64,000 bases of DNA from the NCBI GenBank assembly GCA_949357655.1, contig CASHTG010000019.1, forward strand, positions 496,001 to 560,000, given 5' to 3'. The translations under genes were made by a program, and so were the position numbers. Numbering within the stretch: the first letter of the stretch is position 1; every line of letters begins with the position of its first letter. The notes beneath the pieces are model-generated. The model ran no database searches and was not told where the DNA came from. It saw nothing but the letters and a program-made list of their open reading frames with translations. Shown here piece by piece: positions 48,263-61,370 of this stretch. Source of the stretch: Parascedosporium putredinis. Lineage: Eukaryota; Ascomycota; Sordariomycetes; Microascales; Microascaceae.

Positions 48263-51200
48263 CTAAGCAGCTGAGACGGGGCCATTTCAAGCGTAATGCC
48301 CTGCAACGGGTGGATGAGTGCGTTCAACCGAGTTCTCTATCACCGCTTCGTTTGCTGCATCTGCATGACACTAAGACTGGCCGTGTTAGATGGCTTGAGC
48401 GAATGGCGCCGAAGATACGTGTGCTGATAGAGACGGACGTCGTTTCACTGTGACTAAGTTCGGGTCGACTACCAGGTCGTCGTAGAGAATGGAAGAAAAA
48501 GAGGGGATACGCTAGTCGATCGGCTGGTCGGCGATGGTCGAATAAGACAGAATAGGCGTCGGATTTCGGGAGGGCGCAATGAAACGAGCGTGGCAAAGAA
48601 TATCTGACGAAAGAAGAGAAGAAGAAGAAGAAGAATCAAGACCACCAGGGACGGAACGAAGAAGAGAAGCTGGCGGCGGGAGCAATACTATTACGCTGAC
48701 AGAAGGCTCTGCCTTTTGCAATGCCAGAAAAATAAAGCACGGCTGCGAGGAATAGAAAGAAGAAAAAAACAAAAGAGGGAATGAAGAACAGGCAAGGCGA
48801 GACAAGCTGATCGGGCCAAGACTTTGGGGAAGGGATCGGAGGGAAGGAGGGTGGGTCGTACGTTGGGTGAGGAAGGAATAATAAGAGCAGAGGATGTGAC
48901 GAGGGGTACCTGCCCACAACACCTCCTGGTTGGTCTAGCCCTGTGGAAGCATTGCACATTGATCAAGGGGCGAGAGGGGGACGGAGACTGACACTGGAAC
49001 TCATGTCGGGGCAGCAAAGCAAAGGCGGGGAGGGACTCCAAAGGACTGGTCGAGGTAGCCAGTCGGTCCTAGCGAAGAGAACAATTGAAGGGAAGGGGGA
49101 GAGAGGGGCGCTGCCCACGATTGAATTCAGGGGCTGGCGATCATCCACTTCAGGAGCAAGGCCGTGGACCGCATTGGGCGTGTGAGGCTCTCTCTGACGC
49201 AAGCGACCATTCCAATGCTCTTCACACAGTCACTTTTTGCACCCAACTTCTGGCGCGCGGAACCTCGACAGCTGCTGCACGCACCTTGAAGACGCACGGA
49301 GTGTCGCAAGGGGAAGAACAAGAGACTGGCGACCGAACCAAAGGGCGAGCCCCAGTTTTTTGATGGGGCTGCGGGACTTGCAGTCGTCAAAGGATGGCGC
49401 GTTAGTTTGGGGCCCTCGACCCGGCACTGGCGCCACCATTGATGCTTTGAAGCAAAAGCATCCATATTGAAGGCACGAGTCGAGGGAGATGTCAAATTGC
49501 TACGACTCGAGAAGCTCCGCATCCACGCATCCACGCACCCACCACCGCCTTTGCCCTCGGCAAAACGGCTGGGTATCTTTTCGTTGCTCTGCCTCTGCGA
49601 ACCTTTCACCTCTCACCTCTCACTTCTCTTCTCTCTCCTCTCTCCTTCGCCACCGGGCAAGGTACTGCAGGAATATCCGGTTAAGAGACCGGACACCCGG
49701 ATCGACCTGGACGAGACCCAAAAGCTGGATCGAAGCTGTTCTGTTGCATTGATGCTTCCACCACGCGTTTCTTCTCTTCCCCTCTCCTCCCTTTCCTCCC
49801 TCTCCTCCGCGCTCTCCCTCTATTACCACCCACAGTGTAATTGATTTTGACCTTTGTCCGTTCTTTGAATTCCTTTCCTGTGGCCTCTTCTCTCAATGGT
49901 ACATTTGAAACCGATTCGAGGTCATTGGGAAGAGAGACAGAGAGAGACAGGGCCCGACATCAGACAACGATGACGGCTATCAGCTCGCAAGAAGTGAAAG
50001 AATATCAAATCGGTTTGCTCCCAATTGAACCTGCGGCCCTTGTTCCCCCACTAATGCACCAATGCACCAATGCGAGGCGTCGGTGGGGCAAAAGCCAATG
50101 CCTGAGCCAACTTTTGGCGTGGTGAGACACAGCATTGTCGGGCGTCGTTCCAGGGGCATCACTGTCTCAGCCTGTCTCAAGTCCCTGGCTTTTCCTGCGC
50201 GGCCAAACCACGGCGGGGCTCCCGTCGACCACTCACATCCCTGCATCCCGCTTCGCCCAACCCAAACTGGAAAGTACTTGAAGAATTGCCCGATGCGTGG
50301 TATCCAAGTGCGGGGGTCAAGGAAGCGAAGGTACCTGGGGTACGAGGACACCAAGGTATTAAGCTGATTTCCATTTCGACTACCTCTCTTCCAACCTTTT
50401 GGCCTCACGATGCAACTACCTAATACCTCTTCATGGCATCATTGCACTAGCTTGCGGCACCGTGCGCTGCCTCACCCAACGCCCGAGGCCGATTCGTATT
50501 GTTGCTTCCCCAAGCCTTTGCTGCATCGTGCTGCCATACACTTAGATTGGAAGGACCGAGACTCTCAAGGCCAAGCAGCACAGCCAAGACGTCCAAGCCA
50601 GCCAAACCGGCCAAACAGGCCAAGAAGGCGCCGTAACAAATAAATCACTGAAAGACACTTCATCCCAAGCTGGCGAGGAGATGACAGCCCGAGGGCTGTT
50701 TGAGAGGTGTCTTTGACGAGTCGAGATTTGTGTTCAATAGGGCAGGAAGGCAAGCCCAACGCGATACTTGGTTCCATGCCGGCGCTTGCCTGAACAAAGG
50801 GTGCACCGACTCCGTGTTCGATTGTGTAGCTTATGTGAATGGTGAAACAGCCCTTGGGTCCTTGCAGATTCTGGAGAGACGGAGTCTCTGGGCCGAATAG
50901 CACCTGTCGCGATGGAACAGGCGGCTAGCAGGACGTTGGTGTTTGGCATCGTCGGCGCCTCAAGGGCTCGAGCATTTCCCGCTGCCTCGGCAAGATAAGG
51001 ACTGATATGACGATTTGGTCGCGATTTCATCAAGTAATGACCCGGCGTGTTCACAACCACCTCTGCACGTTGGCCAAGATGGGATCAAAATCCACGAGAT
51101 ATACCGCCGGGTAGAGAGCGCCAGCGCCGCGACCTCCCAGTCTTGCCGCGGGCGGGGGATCCATGATGCGGCTCCAGGTTATTGCCCGAGTTCTTACGAG

Positions 51201-54200
51201 TTATCGGCCATCAGGTCTTTGATTGGGAATCGATTTATGTGGACGCCTGTTTATCTCTATAGCACGCCTATTAAGGGTCGATCTCCCCGGTGGTGCTGAG
51301 TGTAGATATCGACGGAATTTATGCCCGCATAGGATCCTTCATATTGCAATGACGTGACGTAGGGAACGAACAGGTTTTAACGAGCTCATCAATCGGACGG
51401 AGTGCACACGACCACCTTCCAACCAAGGCCAAAAGTCTACGTCAACTGTAGTAGCCAAAAGTGCACTTTTTTCTTCTTCTTCTCCCGAGCTGCCTCGTGC
51501 TCCTTTCTCTTTTCCATCTTCCTATGACACAGTCAAGTTTGTCAGTCTTATCTTCCTCGAAACCGACGGCCCCCGCGAGCGTGCCGATTCCGTGCATCAA
51601 AATTCTAGACCACCCTCAAAAGACGTCTCACCAAACCGCACTCCAAGACGCCAAGGAAACCGTCCTATCACGGTCGATCGGGGTGATCAAACCGTTGAAA
51701 ATCCTATCGCAGGCGAACTCCTTCCCTGGCCGACATATCCGGGAAACAAAAAGGGCCATTCGACGAGTCCCCTTTCCCCGCCCCCGGCCAGCCACCCTGT
51801 GCTAAGCGTGCGCGCATGTGGGATTACGATGCGACGCTCTTCCACCACCACAGCTCCCCCTTTATTCCGACATGTTCTGTATCGTGGGCTGGCCAAACGC
51901 ACAGAACAACCAAACCATCGTCCTCTCGCGCACCAAGTTCAAACGTGGGCATAGGAAATGCGGCATTCCCAGAAGCCTGGCCTCGGATGTATTTTCCGAG
52001 ACTTTCTTCTTTCGTATTATCAGTATTAGTCCTGCAGAAAAGAGCAATTCTTCCTGCCCCCCTTGGCATGAAACGAATATTTAACCTCCGCAGCTAGCAG
52101 GGATTGAGGGCTTGGATCGCGTCGAGCTGCACATGGAAACCCTCCAAGGAGGCATACAAGGGGGCCCATGGAGCATCCGCCCTCCGCAACACTTATGACA
52201 TAGTCCTCCGTGACTTCTTCATGCGCTGGGTGCCACTCAGTTCAGCTGCGACTCCATGATGCCTGCTTCCCACCCCGGTGACTCTTTACCTCCGACGCAA
52301 GGGTCGCGATGGAGAGAGGGACCTCCCACTTTGGGCTAATACTCTACACTATTACTACTGCTGTTTGTTTTCCTTTTGTTTTTCCTTTTTCCCCCATAGT
52401 GCCCGTCCCTGCGAGCCTCTCCAACCCTTGTGGGTGAGACGGTAAGCAACGTTCCCGGCAGACGCGGCAGTCCGAGAACCCGGAAAACCAACGAGCCCGC
52501 CTCAGCCCCTTCGCGGTCGAGCCCGCTGTGGCGTCGGCTCTGCTGGATGCCGGATGCCGGATGCTGGAGGCCTGATGGCTCTCGCATCGCAGACTGCGCA
52601 GGAGTCGACCAGCACAGGAGAGGGCGTTTTATACGATTCCTTCCGAGAATAAGCTATTCTCCCTAGTCTCTCTCGGCGTTTGTGTCCTCTTCCCGAGGTA
52701 ATCATGGGCTTAGACAGACTCAATTCCTATCTACTTTCTTTTGTCGCTCCTCCCTTCACGATCTTCCCGATCTTTATACCGTTGAGCATCACATCATCGA
52801 GCCTCGGATCGTAGCAAACAGGCCGCGAGGACAGCATGGAGATTTGGAGGGTCATACACGGCGCCATACTTCGTCATAGAGAAACATGACGAGGGCGCAA
52901 AGAGACACGGATTTGTGAAGCGTAATACGTGGGGCTAACAGTCGTTTCCTCCAGATGCCTCGGCCCCCAGCACCGAAAGTTCCGGCCTAGGCGTCCAAAA
53001 GGGCACGATGACCAGTCGCAGGGAATACGATTCCAGCTGCTATCCCTTACTATAAGAGCTATAATAGGCTTGTTGGAGCGCACTTGGACGTTGAATATGT
53101 CTAGCTTTCTTTGCCAAATTCATAGAGCGCGTTGTCTGCCGCTCCTCCCAACGAGGTGACCATGCCCCATAGTTTGTGGACATGGTGATACTAAGGAAAT
53201 GGAGGCGGGCGCACGCCAAAGTGAAGGTATAGAAATAGGAGAGATTTGAGAGTTGAGACCCCGTCGCGTGCTTTGGCACTTCCTCTTGAGCCCCGAGGGC
53301 GTGACGTCTTAGTCGGTCTTGATGCTGGTTCACTTTCTACGCCGAGAGTAGACATCTATCTTGGCGGGATCGCAACGAGAATAGGCCGTGCAGCTACTTC
53401 TCTCCTACTTTTCAGTCCCACTCGAACCGTTTCTTCTTCTCGGAAAGGGCGCTGCTGTCTCATAAGCCCGTGCTATCATGACGACTAGAACGGCGTGCGC
53501 CAGTGATGATCCTGTTATCTAAGGGGGCCACGAGATACCCATCCTACGAGTAATAAGCTTTAGACTAGGAGGAGAAGATACCTAGTAGCATACCCCGTTT
53601 CCACTGGGTGCTTCGGCGACATATGCCCTTCTAAAACGTATCCCTGTCGTAGTATGTGCGGGTACAATCTCTCCCTCCCAAGGCCGGATCGCGATCTCGC
53701 ATTGCTCCTTTCGGCTTCTCTTCTCATTTTCCTTCTCACTCTTCATTAGATCGCTCGAGGCCGTCTCAAGCTCCTCTTCACTTAAACTGGTAGAGGCGCA
53801 GCTATAGATCCGGTCATGTAGGAAGACGTGCATGTCATGGGGAGTCAACAACCTATAAGAGAAGGTCTGGTCTAGCCCATCCCTGGTTATTAGCTAGAGC
53901 GAGAAAAATATGTGCGACACACGCGCAGCAGGCTGGGTTTTGTATCACGGGAAACGTGTTGGTTTCCTCCGGCTACGGTGATAAAAAGGCCGTTGAAGGT
54001 CGGGAGAGCAGCGGCCGCTTGTCCGGGGCCGCGAAGCCGCATTTCGGTGCGGGACAGTCCGGCGCGGGGTGGTCGGGCCTCCGAAATGACGATGGAGACT
54101 ACTACCACTAGCACCGGCCGGATTTCTAATCCAAATTGGAATACATGTAATATTACCAACGTCGGTCCTCCAGTGCCCTTCATAATGGATAACCGTAGCG

Positions 54201-57200
54201 CGCTGTTAGTCACTCTGAAAATTCCTAGCCACCCTTCCCCAAGAGAAAGTGCCTGCCACTCATTTTTCTGTTCCTTCCTCTTCCCTTCCTCTTTTCACAT
54301 GCTCAGGCACTAGCTCCTCAGAACGGACCAAGGGCGCTTAAAACTGCCCTAGACAAGCAAGGCTACAAAGTGGCAGAACGGGGCGCACCAGAGGAAAGGG
54401 GAGTGGGGAAGTGGAGGGTGGACTAGGGTTTCAACTCGGCCTTATAGATAATATTAAAACTGTGTGCGTGTGTGCGTATGCTTCTACTTTGATCTTCGTC
54501 CTCCGGGTTCGCCCTCGTCCGGACACGAAAGGAGGGGAGGGGACTTTCCCACTCTAGACCCAAGCTTCAAGCTCATTGCTGCGCTTGTTCCCTATTCGTC
54601 AAAAAAAAAAAAAACCAGCGATGGGTTTGTATTGCGGAAGGAAAGGGGAGAAGGAGGAATCGAATCCTAAGCAGGTCAAAACTAGCACGTCTTCGGGCCC
54701 ACAGCATTTAGGCGGCCGAATGGTGAGCGCTAAGGGAGATCGGTTGTGCGTGTGCGCTTTCGCGGTGGAGCACACTTGACTTTTGCGGTTAGGAGGCAGA
54801 AGCTCGGCGTGGACGGGAGAGCTCTCCCAAGCTGGGAGAAACAGGGGATGCTTTTCCTGCAGGATTCCGAATATAGATGTTAGCAAGAAAGAAGCGAAGA
54901 ATTTCGGTTGGCCAGGGATTGAGATTCCGAGTCATCGAGGGTTGAAGTTGGTGATGAGTCATCAATGAAAGACCATTGACGAGTTTCGCTGATTTTTGTC
55001 GCCGTTGTTCGCAGTTCGGGAAGTCCAAAGATTACGGAGCCTCGGAATGGACGTTGACCTCAAGTCCGTGTCCGAGGCTCGTTGTCGGAGGGCCTCCCCG
55101 TTAGTTTCCCCCTTTCATTTTTTTCTTCTTCTTTTTCTCCTTGACTAATAGAGTTTAGTATTCTTGGGTGCCTCTGTCATCTGAGTAAGCTGGGGAATTT
55201 CCCGCCATTTCGAAGCCCTTGACGACTTTGTACTTTGAGTGTCTGCCCGACTTACTTTGTCTTCTTCCCTTCCTCCTAGTCCGAAACGTGCTTGACTCTT
55301 CGTTGACTTGGCGCACCAAGAACCACCTAGATTCCCTTACGCCGATGTTCCTAAAGGGCCTTCGTAATTTTTAATCCTGACACTTGTTTTGGTTGACCAT
55401 CGCTGTGACAATGGTGGAGCTCTCTTTTTCTCCTTTTTCTTTATTCTTTTCTTTATTTTTGGCAGTTCATACAATGCGTATTCAAGACCCAGCTCGTTTT
55501 ACTTCGCGGAATCCTCCGGTTCCCAAGGCACCTGTCTGGTTCTGGACGTCTAAAACGAGGAAAATCGGGCTGCAGTGTGGGAACGTGTGGATTCAGGAAC
55601 CTGTGGGTGAGAGTATCATGACGCAATTTGCATGAGCAACGATGAGAATCGGGCCCGCGCGCTCTCCAGCTCACGAATTCGGGTTCTAGAAAGGGACGGT
55701 GCAACGAAAATGAAAATGACATGTCCCGTTCATCATAGGACCATAAACCCCGCCGTTCCGGAAACGGTAAAAGGGATAGTACTAAGATTGAATGCTAATA
55801 AGCCTCTGACAAAAAGGGAAGAAGGCTGGGGGCGGAAAAAGGGGGAGAGAAGGCGATGGCGAAGAGACCGAAATGCCAAAAGAAGCGACAGGGATTCCGG
55901 TAACGTTCAAGAAGGAAGCCGATATGGCCGGGAAAGGAAAAACCGTTCATGGCGTCCACTAGAGCATGAAATAATGATACCCTCCGTTGGAGAACTAGAA
56001 ACTGAGTCACCGTCAATCACTTGCCCTACACGAAGACACGGGCATGCGGGAAAAGACGGCGAGTTCCCACGGAGGAAGGGAGGCGAGGCAATGAAGCGCC
56101 AGCTTGCGCTAATGAGCAAATAAGCCAGCTTTTCCGACAGCCAGCAGAGGAAAGCGCGAACGCGCCAGCGAGAAATGGGAGATCCCGGAACGATTTGATG
56201 CCTCTGTCCCGAAGTCAAGGGCTCATGCTTGATCGCCTATTATACACCTTGATTTATATATTCTATTGGAGAGATGCATCGATCTCTGCACTGCAGGTGC
56301 AGGGAGGGAGGATTTCGGAAGGAGCAGTGGACAACCGCAAAAGTGTGCAAGGCGAAAGGGAAGGTAGGGTGCCCGGTACGCCCGGCTGCCCGTTTGTTCA
56401 TGACCACGGCGTGTTCCAGAACCCACCCAAAATGACCTCGTCGCTTTCGATGTTGGACAGAAACGCAAAGGATCCAATGTCCTCGTCGACTGTGATAATT
56501 CAATGACAAATGTCTATTCCTTTCGAAACATTCTTCACCGCCAACATCAGCAAGGGTGCAAGGTGGAGCAGAGGGCCGCCATTTCCAGATGAAGTTTTTT
56601 TCCTTTGGGAAGGGGGATGGAGGCTAGCTCCGTTGTCGCAATCGATCGCAACTGGGCGCACAGTGAGTTGCTACTTCCCCGTGGCCAAAAAAAAAAAAAA
56701 AAAAAAAGAAGAAAGAAGAAAAAAGGGGAAAAAAAGGAGGACCGCAAAAACGAAAGAGGGCCATAGCTTCTTCTGAGCTCTCGTTCAAGGTGGACTAAAG
56801 CCTTAGCGCGGCAGTTGTTTGGGATTGCATGTGGTTTAGCGCTAATTTAGAGGCTCTCTCGGCACGGGCTGCAGACAGGGTTGCTGAGGGAAGAAATCTC
56901 AAGAAGGGAAGATGAATGGGCGGAAAACGGCAGGGATGTAATGATACTGGATCGCATTTGAGCCTCACTGACACCCTTTGGGCAGCCTCGCGGGATCCCG
57001 GGATGGGATGGATTGGGTGTTCACCTATTCAGAACTTTGCACATGCGCGACTCCTTTTCGTGAACAGTTGATCCTTGTAGTTGCGATCTTGAAAGGCTAA
57101 TAGTTGAAGCGATGGACAATACGCTCGTAGTATCGGCGCTCGTGTCCAGTGAGGAAAAAGGAAAACAAAAAAGCCTCGTCATTGATGGCAGGAAGGGCAA

Positions 57201-59194
57201 CATGCCTCAACCCCACGCGATCGATGCCTCCCACCCTCATTCTCCCACGCACCATAGGCGCATGCGCAACGCATGCGGCTAGCATGTGGTATCAGTGTAG
57301 TGTTGACTCTGGGAACTCCAACGCATTACTGATGCATCACTGGAGTACTTATATCAAGTGCACCCCACCGATCTGGAAAGGGGGTTGGGATTGTTGCTTG
57401 GGATATGGGGACATCCTCCATTCAGCCAAGTCCTATTTGGGCTTGCGTCTCCGATAAAGGTCGAGGTGAGTCAATGGGAGAATGGGAAGAGGTAGGGAAC
57501 CCGAGAAAAAGGAAGAAAAAAAAGATAAGTCCGACATTAATCAAATTCGAGGCTACATCTATGGTACTGTGCTGGGGCGCGGAGCTTGTTGTCAGCGCTT
57601 TCCAAAGACGGTGGCTCCCGGCTGGCGCTTGGCTTCAATGTGGATGCGTTTCCTACTTGTACACCCATACCCATGGCCGGCTTCTCTGAAATTCACGTTC
57701 CATTTCTCTCCCTCCTCCGGCAGGGAAATAGGCAAAAAGGGAAGAAAAACTGTGCGCCGAAGCTAAAAGAAATTCACCGCCCAAGTGTAAGTTGCAAATG
57801 AGAGGGGGGTTTCGTTGAAGAGAGCACAGGGATCGATTTTTTCGGGGTCCGTCTATCGGACCTACCGGCGTGTCTTTTCTCCCTCTTTGCCAGCAACAGC
57901 TGCGTAACTTGGGAGCGACGGCGAACAGCGACGGGTGGCTTGGGGGTATCCCACGCCCCCAAATTGTGCTGAAGAGAGAAAATCCTCTCACACTCGTAAA
58001 CGCCTTCGTCAGGAATATGCTCTGATAGATGGGATTTCACCGCGTACGGCTGGTCCGTCTGTTTTCAGTGATTTTATTTTATTTTATTTAAAAAAAAAAA
58101 CCTGTTACTTCCATTTCCTTCTGCCCCTGTCGATTTCTTTTCTTTGGGGATGAAAGTTGAGCGTCCGAGCAGTGATATGGACGCGCTTGATATGGAATGT
58201 GCTTGACTCGACTACCTGACGTGTCGAGCTGGTTGGCTAGCTGAGCTGGCTACTTGTAGGTTAATCGGCAGGAATATCAATGATTGATCCATCCAGGGTG
58301 TACAGCTCAGAGATAGCGCGTGTGTGTGTGGAAAACCAGTGGGAGAAGGTCAGGGTGAGAAGGTCAGGGCGAGAGGGACTTGATCTCAGGGCCGGGTATA
58401 TTTGCATGTGGAAGTACACGAGCGACATGCGAATGATGCGCTCTGTGCTACATGTAGTGTAATCAGGGGCACCAACTCCAATCTATCCGACTCACACACT
58501 TCAAGGTATCTCCTGCAGGTTGGCTCCCATTGTCAGCTTCAGCTGTTCCCTTATCTCGCGTGGCCCAAGACGAGGGAAAAAAAAGGCGCGCGAAAAGGAG
58601 GGGAAGTGAAGAGATCGAGATTAGAACGCCCTGTTCGTGTTATTTCTATTATTATTTATTCCTCGATTTCCCATTAATATTTCACTTTTTCATTCCCACT
58701 CTTTTTGCCTCAGGGGCCCGGTTCACGCTAACAAGAGCACCCTGGTTTGTCCCATTGGCCCCCATTTTGAGAAGTCAATTCTCCCGGAAAGAGGGAAGAA
58801 AAAAAAAGAAAAAGGAAAGAAAAAGGAAAGAAAAGGTAAAAAGAAAAAGAAAAAGAAAGGCTGACTGTGCTGTGCCATTGGAACCTTTTCCGGTCCGCCC
58901 TGTTCCTGCCAAAATACCTTGTTCTCCAACGCGGCGCAACCGAAAATTGACGTACCTCTGACTTACTAGCTCCTGCCATAAAAAAAAATTGGCTGCCATC
59001 TTCCTCGTCTCCCAGTCCAGTCACCCCCTTCCTCCATTTGACTTGATTTTTCTGTCCTTTCACCTTTTCCCCTCCGACCCTCGACCCTTATCCTACTCCT
59101 CCTGACCCCTCTTGTCGCGAGTCCTAAGTTCTCCTTTTCTCTCTCTTCCATTCTTTCGTGTTTCCTCAACCCTCCGTTCCAGCACCTCGCGCCA
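48263..59194. other. 10.9-kb gene-poor spacer
   Basis: This separates the membrane-protein gene (-) from the NADH dehydrogenase (+), which diverge. Its first few hundred bases may contain the 5' exon of the membrane-protein gene. Elsewhere there are many short unrecognised open frames, homopurine or homopyrimidine tracts and an A21 run at 56687-56707. An open stretch at about 51515-52084 is discussed in the findings. The last roughly 160 bases before 59195 are C/T-rich, like other leaders here. Confidence 0.45.
56687..56707. repeat. Poly(A) tract of 21 bases
   Basis: An uninterrupted A run on the + strand, followed by GAAAGAAGAAAA-type purine sequence. No coding sequence precedes it, so it is not evidence for a retrocopy. 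Confidence 0.9.
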
Positions 59195-61370
59195 ATGCCG
59201 CAAACCACTCTCAACACCCTTCGCGGCGTCGCCGCCGCCGGTGGTGCCTCGCGCATGGCCACCCGCCAGCTCCGCGCTCCCGTCTCTCGTGCCTTTTCCT
59301 CCTCTGCCCGTAACCAGTCTGTTCGCCTCGCTGCGCGCGCTCTCAGGAAACCCTCCGCCCTTTCCAGCGCCCTCAGGACGCAAGCCGTCGCTAAGCTGCC
59401 CGCGAGGCCCTACTCATCCGAAGCTCCCAAGAGCAAGAGGCCCGGTGCCATCAGGTTAACTTTTCGATGGATTTGGAGGTTAACCTACCTCTCCGTCCTC
59501 GGCTACGTTGCTTATGTCGGCTACGCTGTCTACGAGGACAAGCACCCTCCTGCGCAGTCGCCTCCTGACCCGACAAAGAAGACACTTGTGATTCTCGGTA
59601 GGTCGATTTCCAGTTCAATTGATTCCCATTACGCCTCTGGTTTGCAGCGCTTGCTCTTTCCCACCTCATCCGCAGCCTAGCCTTTTTCTTCTGCGTCAAT
59701 GGAGAGAGCTCGCTTTTGCATGGCAAGCTCTCCAATTGGCTAGCAAGCCACGGTTTTTCACATGCGGCGTCGCCCAACGCAAAGGAGAGGGGGAAAATTG
59801 CTGGAGAAGAGAGAAGAAGAAAAAGAGAAAAAAATCTTCCTGGCGGAATTGGGGAAAGAGAGCGAAGAAGAAGAAGAAAAGAACCCCCTTGGGTTAATGT
59901 GAAAGGAGAGCCTCGGCTCGGTGATGTTGAGGTTTTGCAACCGTCATACGCTTGAAAAAATGCTAACCAGGGCACTCTCCACGTTTGCAGGTACCGGTTG
60001 GGGCTCTGTCTCCTTGTTGAAGAAGCTCGACACGGCTAATTATAACGTTATCGTCATCTCCCCCGAAACTACTTCCTCTTCACCCCCTCCTCCCATCATG
60101 CACAACGGGAACTGTCGAGCACCGCTCCATCATGGAGCCTATCCGTACCATCCTCCACCAGAAGCCTACTGGTGTGACGTACTACGAAGCCGAGGCTACC
60201 GAGATTGACTCTGAGCGCAAGGTTGTCAAGATGCGCGACGAGTCCGAAGTCAAGGGTGCCGTCACCGAGACTGAAGTCCCCTACGACATGCTTGTCGTCG
60301 GCGTTGGTGCCGAGAATGCCACTTTTGGCATTCCTGGTGTCCGCGAGCACAGCTCTTTCCTCAAGGAGATTGGCGATGCCCAGGCCATTCGCAAGAAGAT
60401 TATGGACTGTGTCGAGACTGCTGCGTTCAAAGATCAGGATCCCGAGGAAATCAACCGTCTCCTACACATGGTCGTCGTTGGTGGCGGCCCCACTGGCGTA
60501 GAGTTTGCCGGCGAATTGCAAGACTTCTTCGAGGAGGATATCAAGAAGCTCATTCCCGACTTCAAGCATCGCTTCAAGGTCACCTTGATCGAGGCTCTCC
60601 CCAACGTCTTGCCCTCCTTCTCCAAGACCTTGATCGACTACACCCAGGAGAAGTTCAAGGAGCAGACCATCGACGTGCTTACGCAGACCATGGTCAAGAA
60701 CGTTGAGGAGAAGCAGCTTACCGCCGTCATCACCCGCCCCGGTGGTGTCAAGGAGACCCTCGTTATCCCCTACGGCCTCCTCGTCTGGGCTACTGGCAAC
60801 GCTATCCGCCCCATCATCCGCGATCTCATCTCCAAGGTTCCCGCCCAGGCCAAGTCCACCCGCGGGCTCGCTGTCAACGAGTACCTGGTTGTCCAGGGCA
60901 CCCGTGATATCTGGGCCGTTGGCGACTGCGCCGTCGCCGGATACGCCCCCACAGCCCAGGTTGCCTCGCAAGAGGGCGCCTTCCTTGCCCGTCTTTTCAA
61001 CAACATGGCCATGACGGAGCATCTCCAGGCCCACATTGCTGGACTTAGCGCTTCCCTAAACCTCCAGCCCGGTGGCGACTCGGCCAAGATCGCCCAGGAG
61101 ATTGAGAAGTCGGAGAAGCAGCTCCGCCGCATCAAGGATGTCAAGCCCTTCCACTACTCTCACCAGGGCAGTCTCGCCTACATTGGTAGCGACCGCGCCG
61201 TTGCCGATGTTACTTGGTGGAACGCCAACGTCGCTACCGGCGGAAAGATGACGTACTTCTTCTGGAGGAGCGCCTACCTTTCCATGTGCTTCAGCTACAG
61301 GAACAGGTTGCTTGTCGCCAATGACTGGATCAAGTCCATCGTTTTCGGCCGTGACGTCTCCCGAGAGTAA
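59195..61370 (+). CDS. nde1: External alternative (type II) NADH:ubiquinone oxidoreductase
   Basis: This single-subunit flavoenzyme of the mitochondrial inner membrane oxidises NADH and reduces ubiquinone without pumping protons. Exons are 59195-59597 and 59991-61370; the 393-nt intron ends TTTGCAG. The first roughly 85 residues are Arg/Ser/Ala-rich with no acids, a mitochondrial presequence. One hydrophobic segment follows (WRLTYLSVLGYVAYVGYAVY). The FAD fold begins TLVILGTGWGSVSLLKKL at about residue 130. The second nucleotide site VVVGGGPTGVEFAGEL lies near residue 295. Conserved downstream blocks include PYGLLVWATGNA, IWAVGDCAVAGYAPTAQVAS and the C-terminal membrane anchor ending VFGRDVSRE. 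No EF-hand is present. Two C bases are lost (runs 60060-60064 and 60083-60087). Restoring them recovers VISPRNYFLFTPLLPSCTTG and 594 residues. The anchor plus presequence fits the external (NDE) type better than the matrix (NDI) type, but that assignment is from memory. Confidence 0.95.

Noticed and set aside
51461..51805. Small secreted protein with a hydrophobic N-terminus
   Set aside because: The frame begins at GTG, not ATG, and the hydrophobic start is just a translated CT-rich tract.
53890..54313. Possible gene or mobile-element remnant near 54 kb
   Set aside because: Overlapping frames on both strands give no recognised motif, and no terminal repeats or target duplications were found.
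12610..61370. Programmed ribosomal frameshifting as the cause of the many frame breaks
   Set aside because: The shifts occur in unrelated genes, up to six or seven per gene, at plain C/G runs without slippery heptamers. That is not how programmed frameshifting is distributed.
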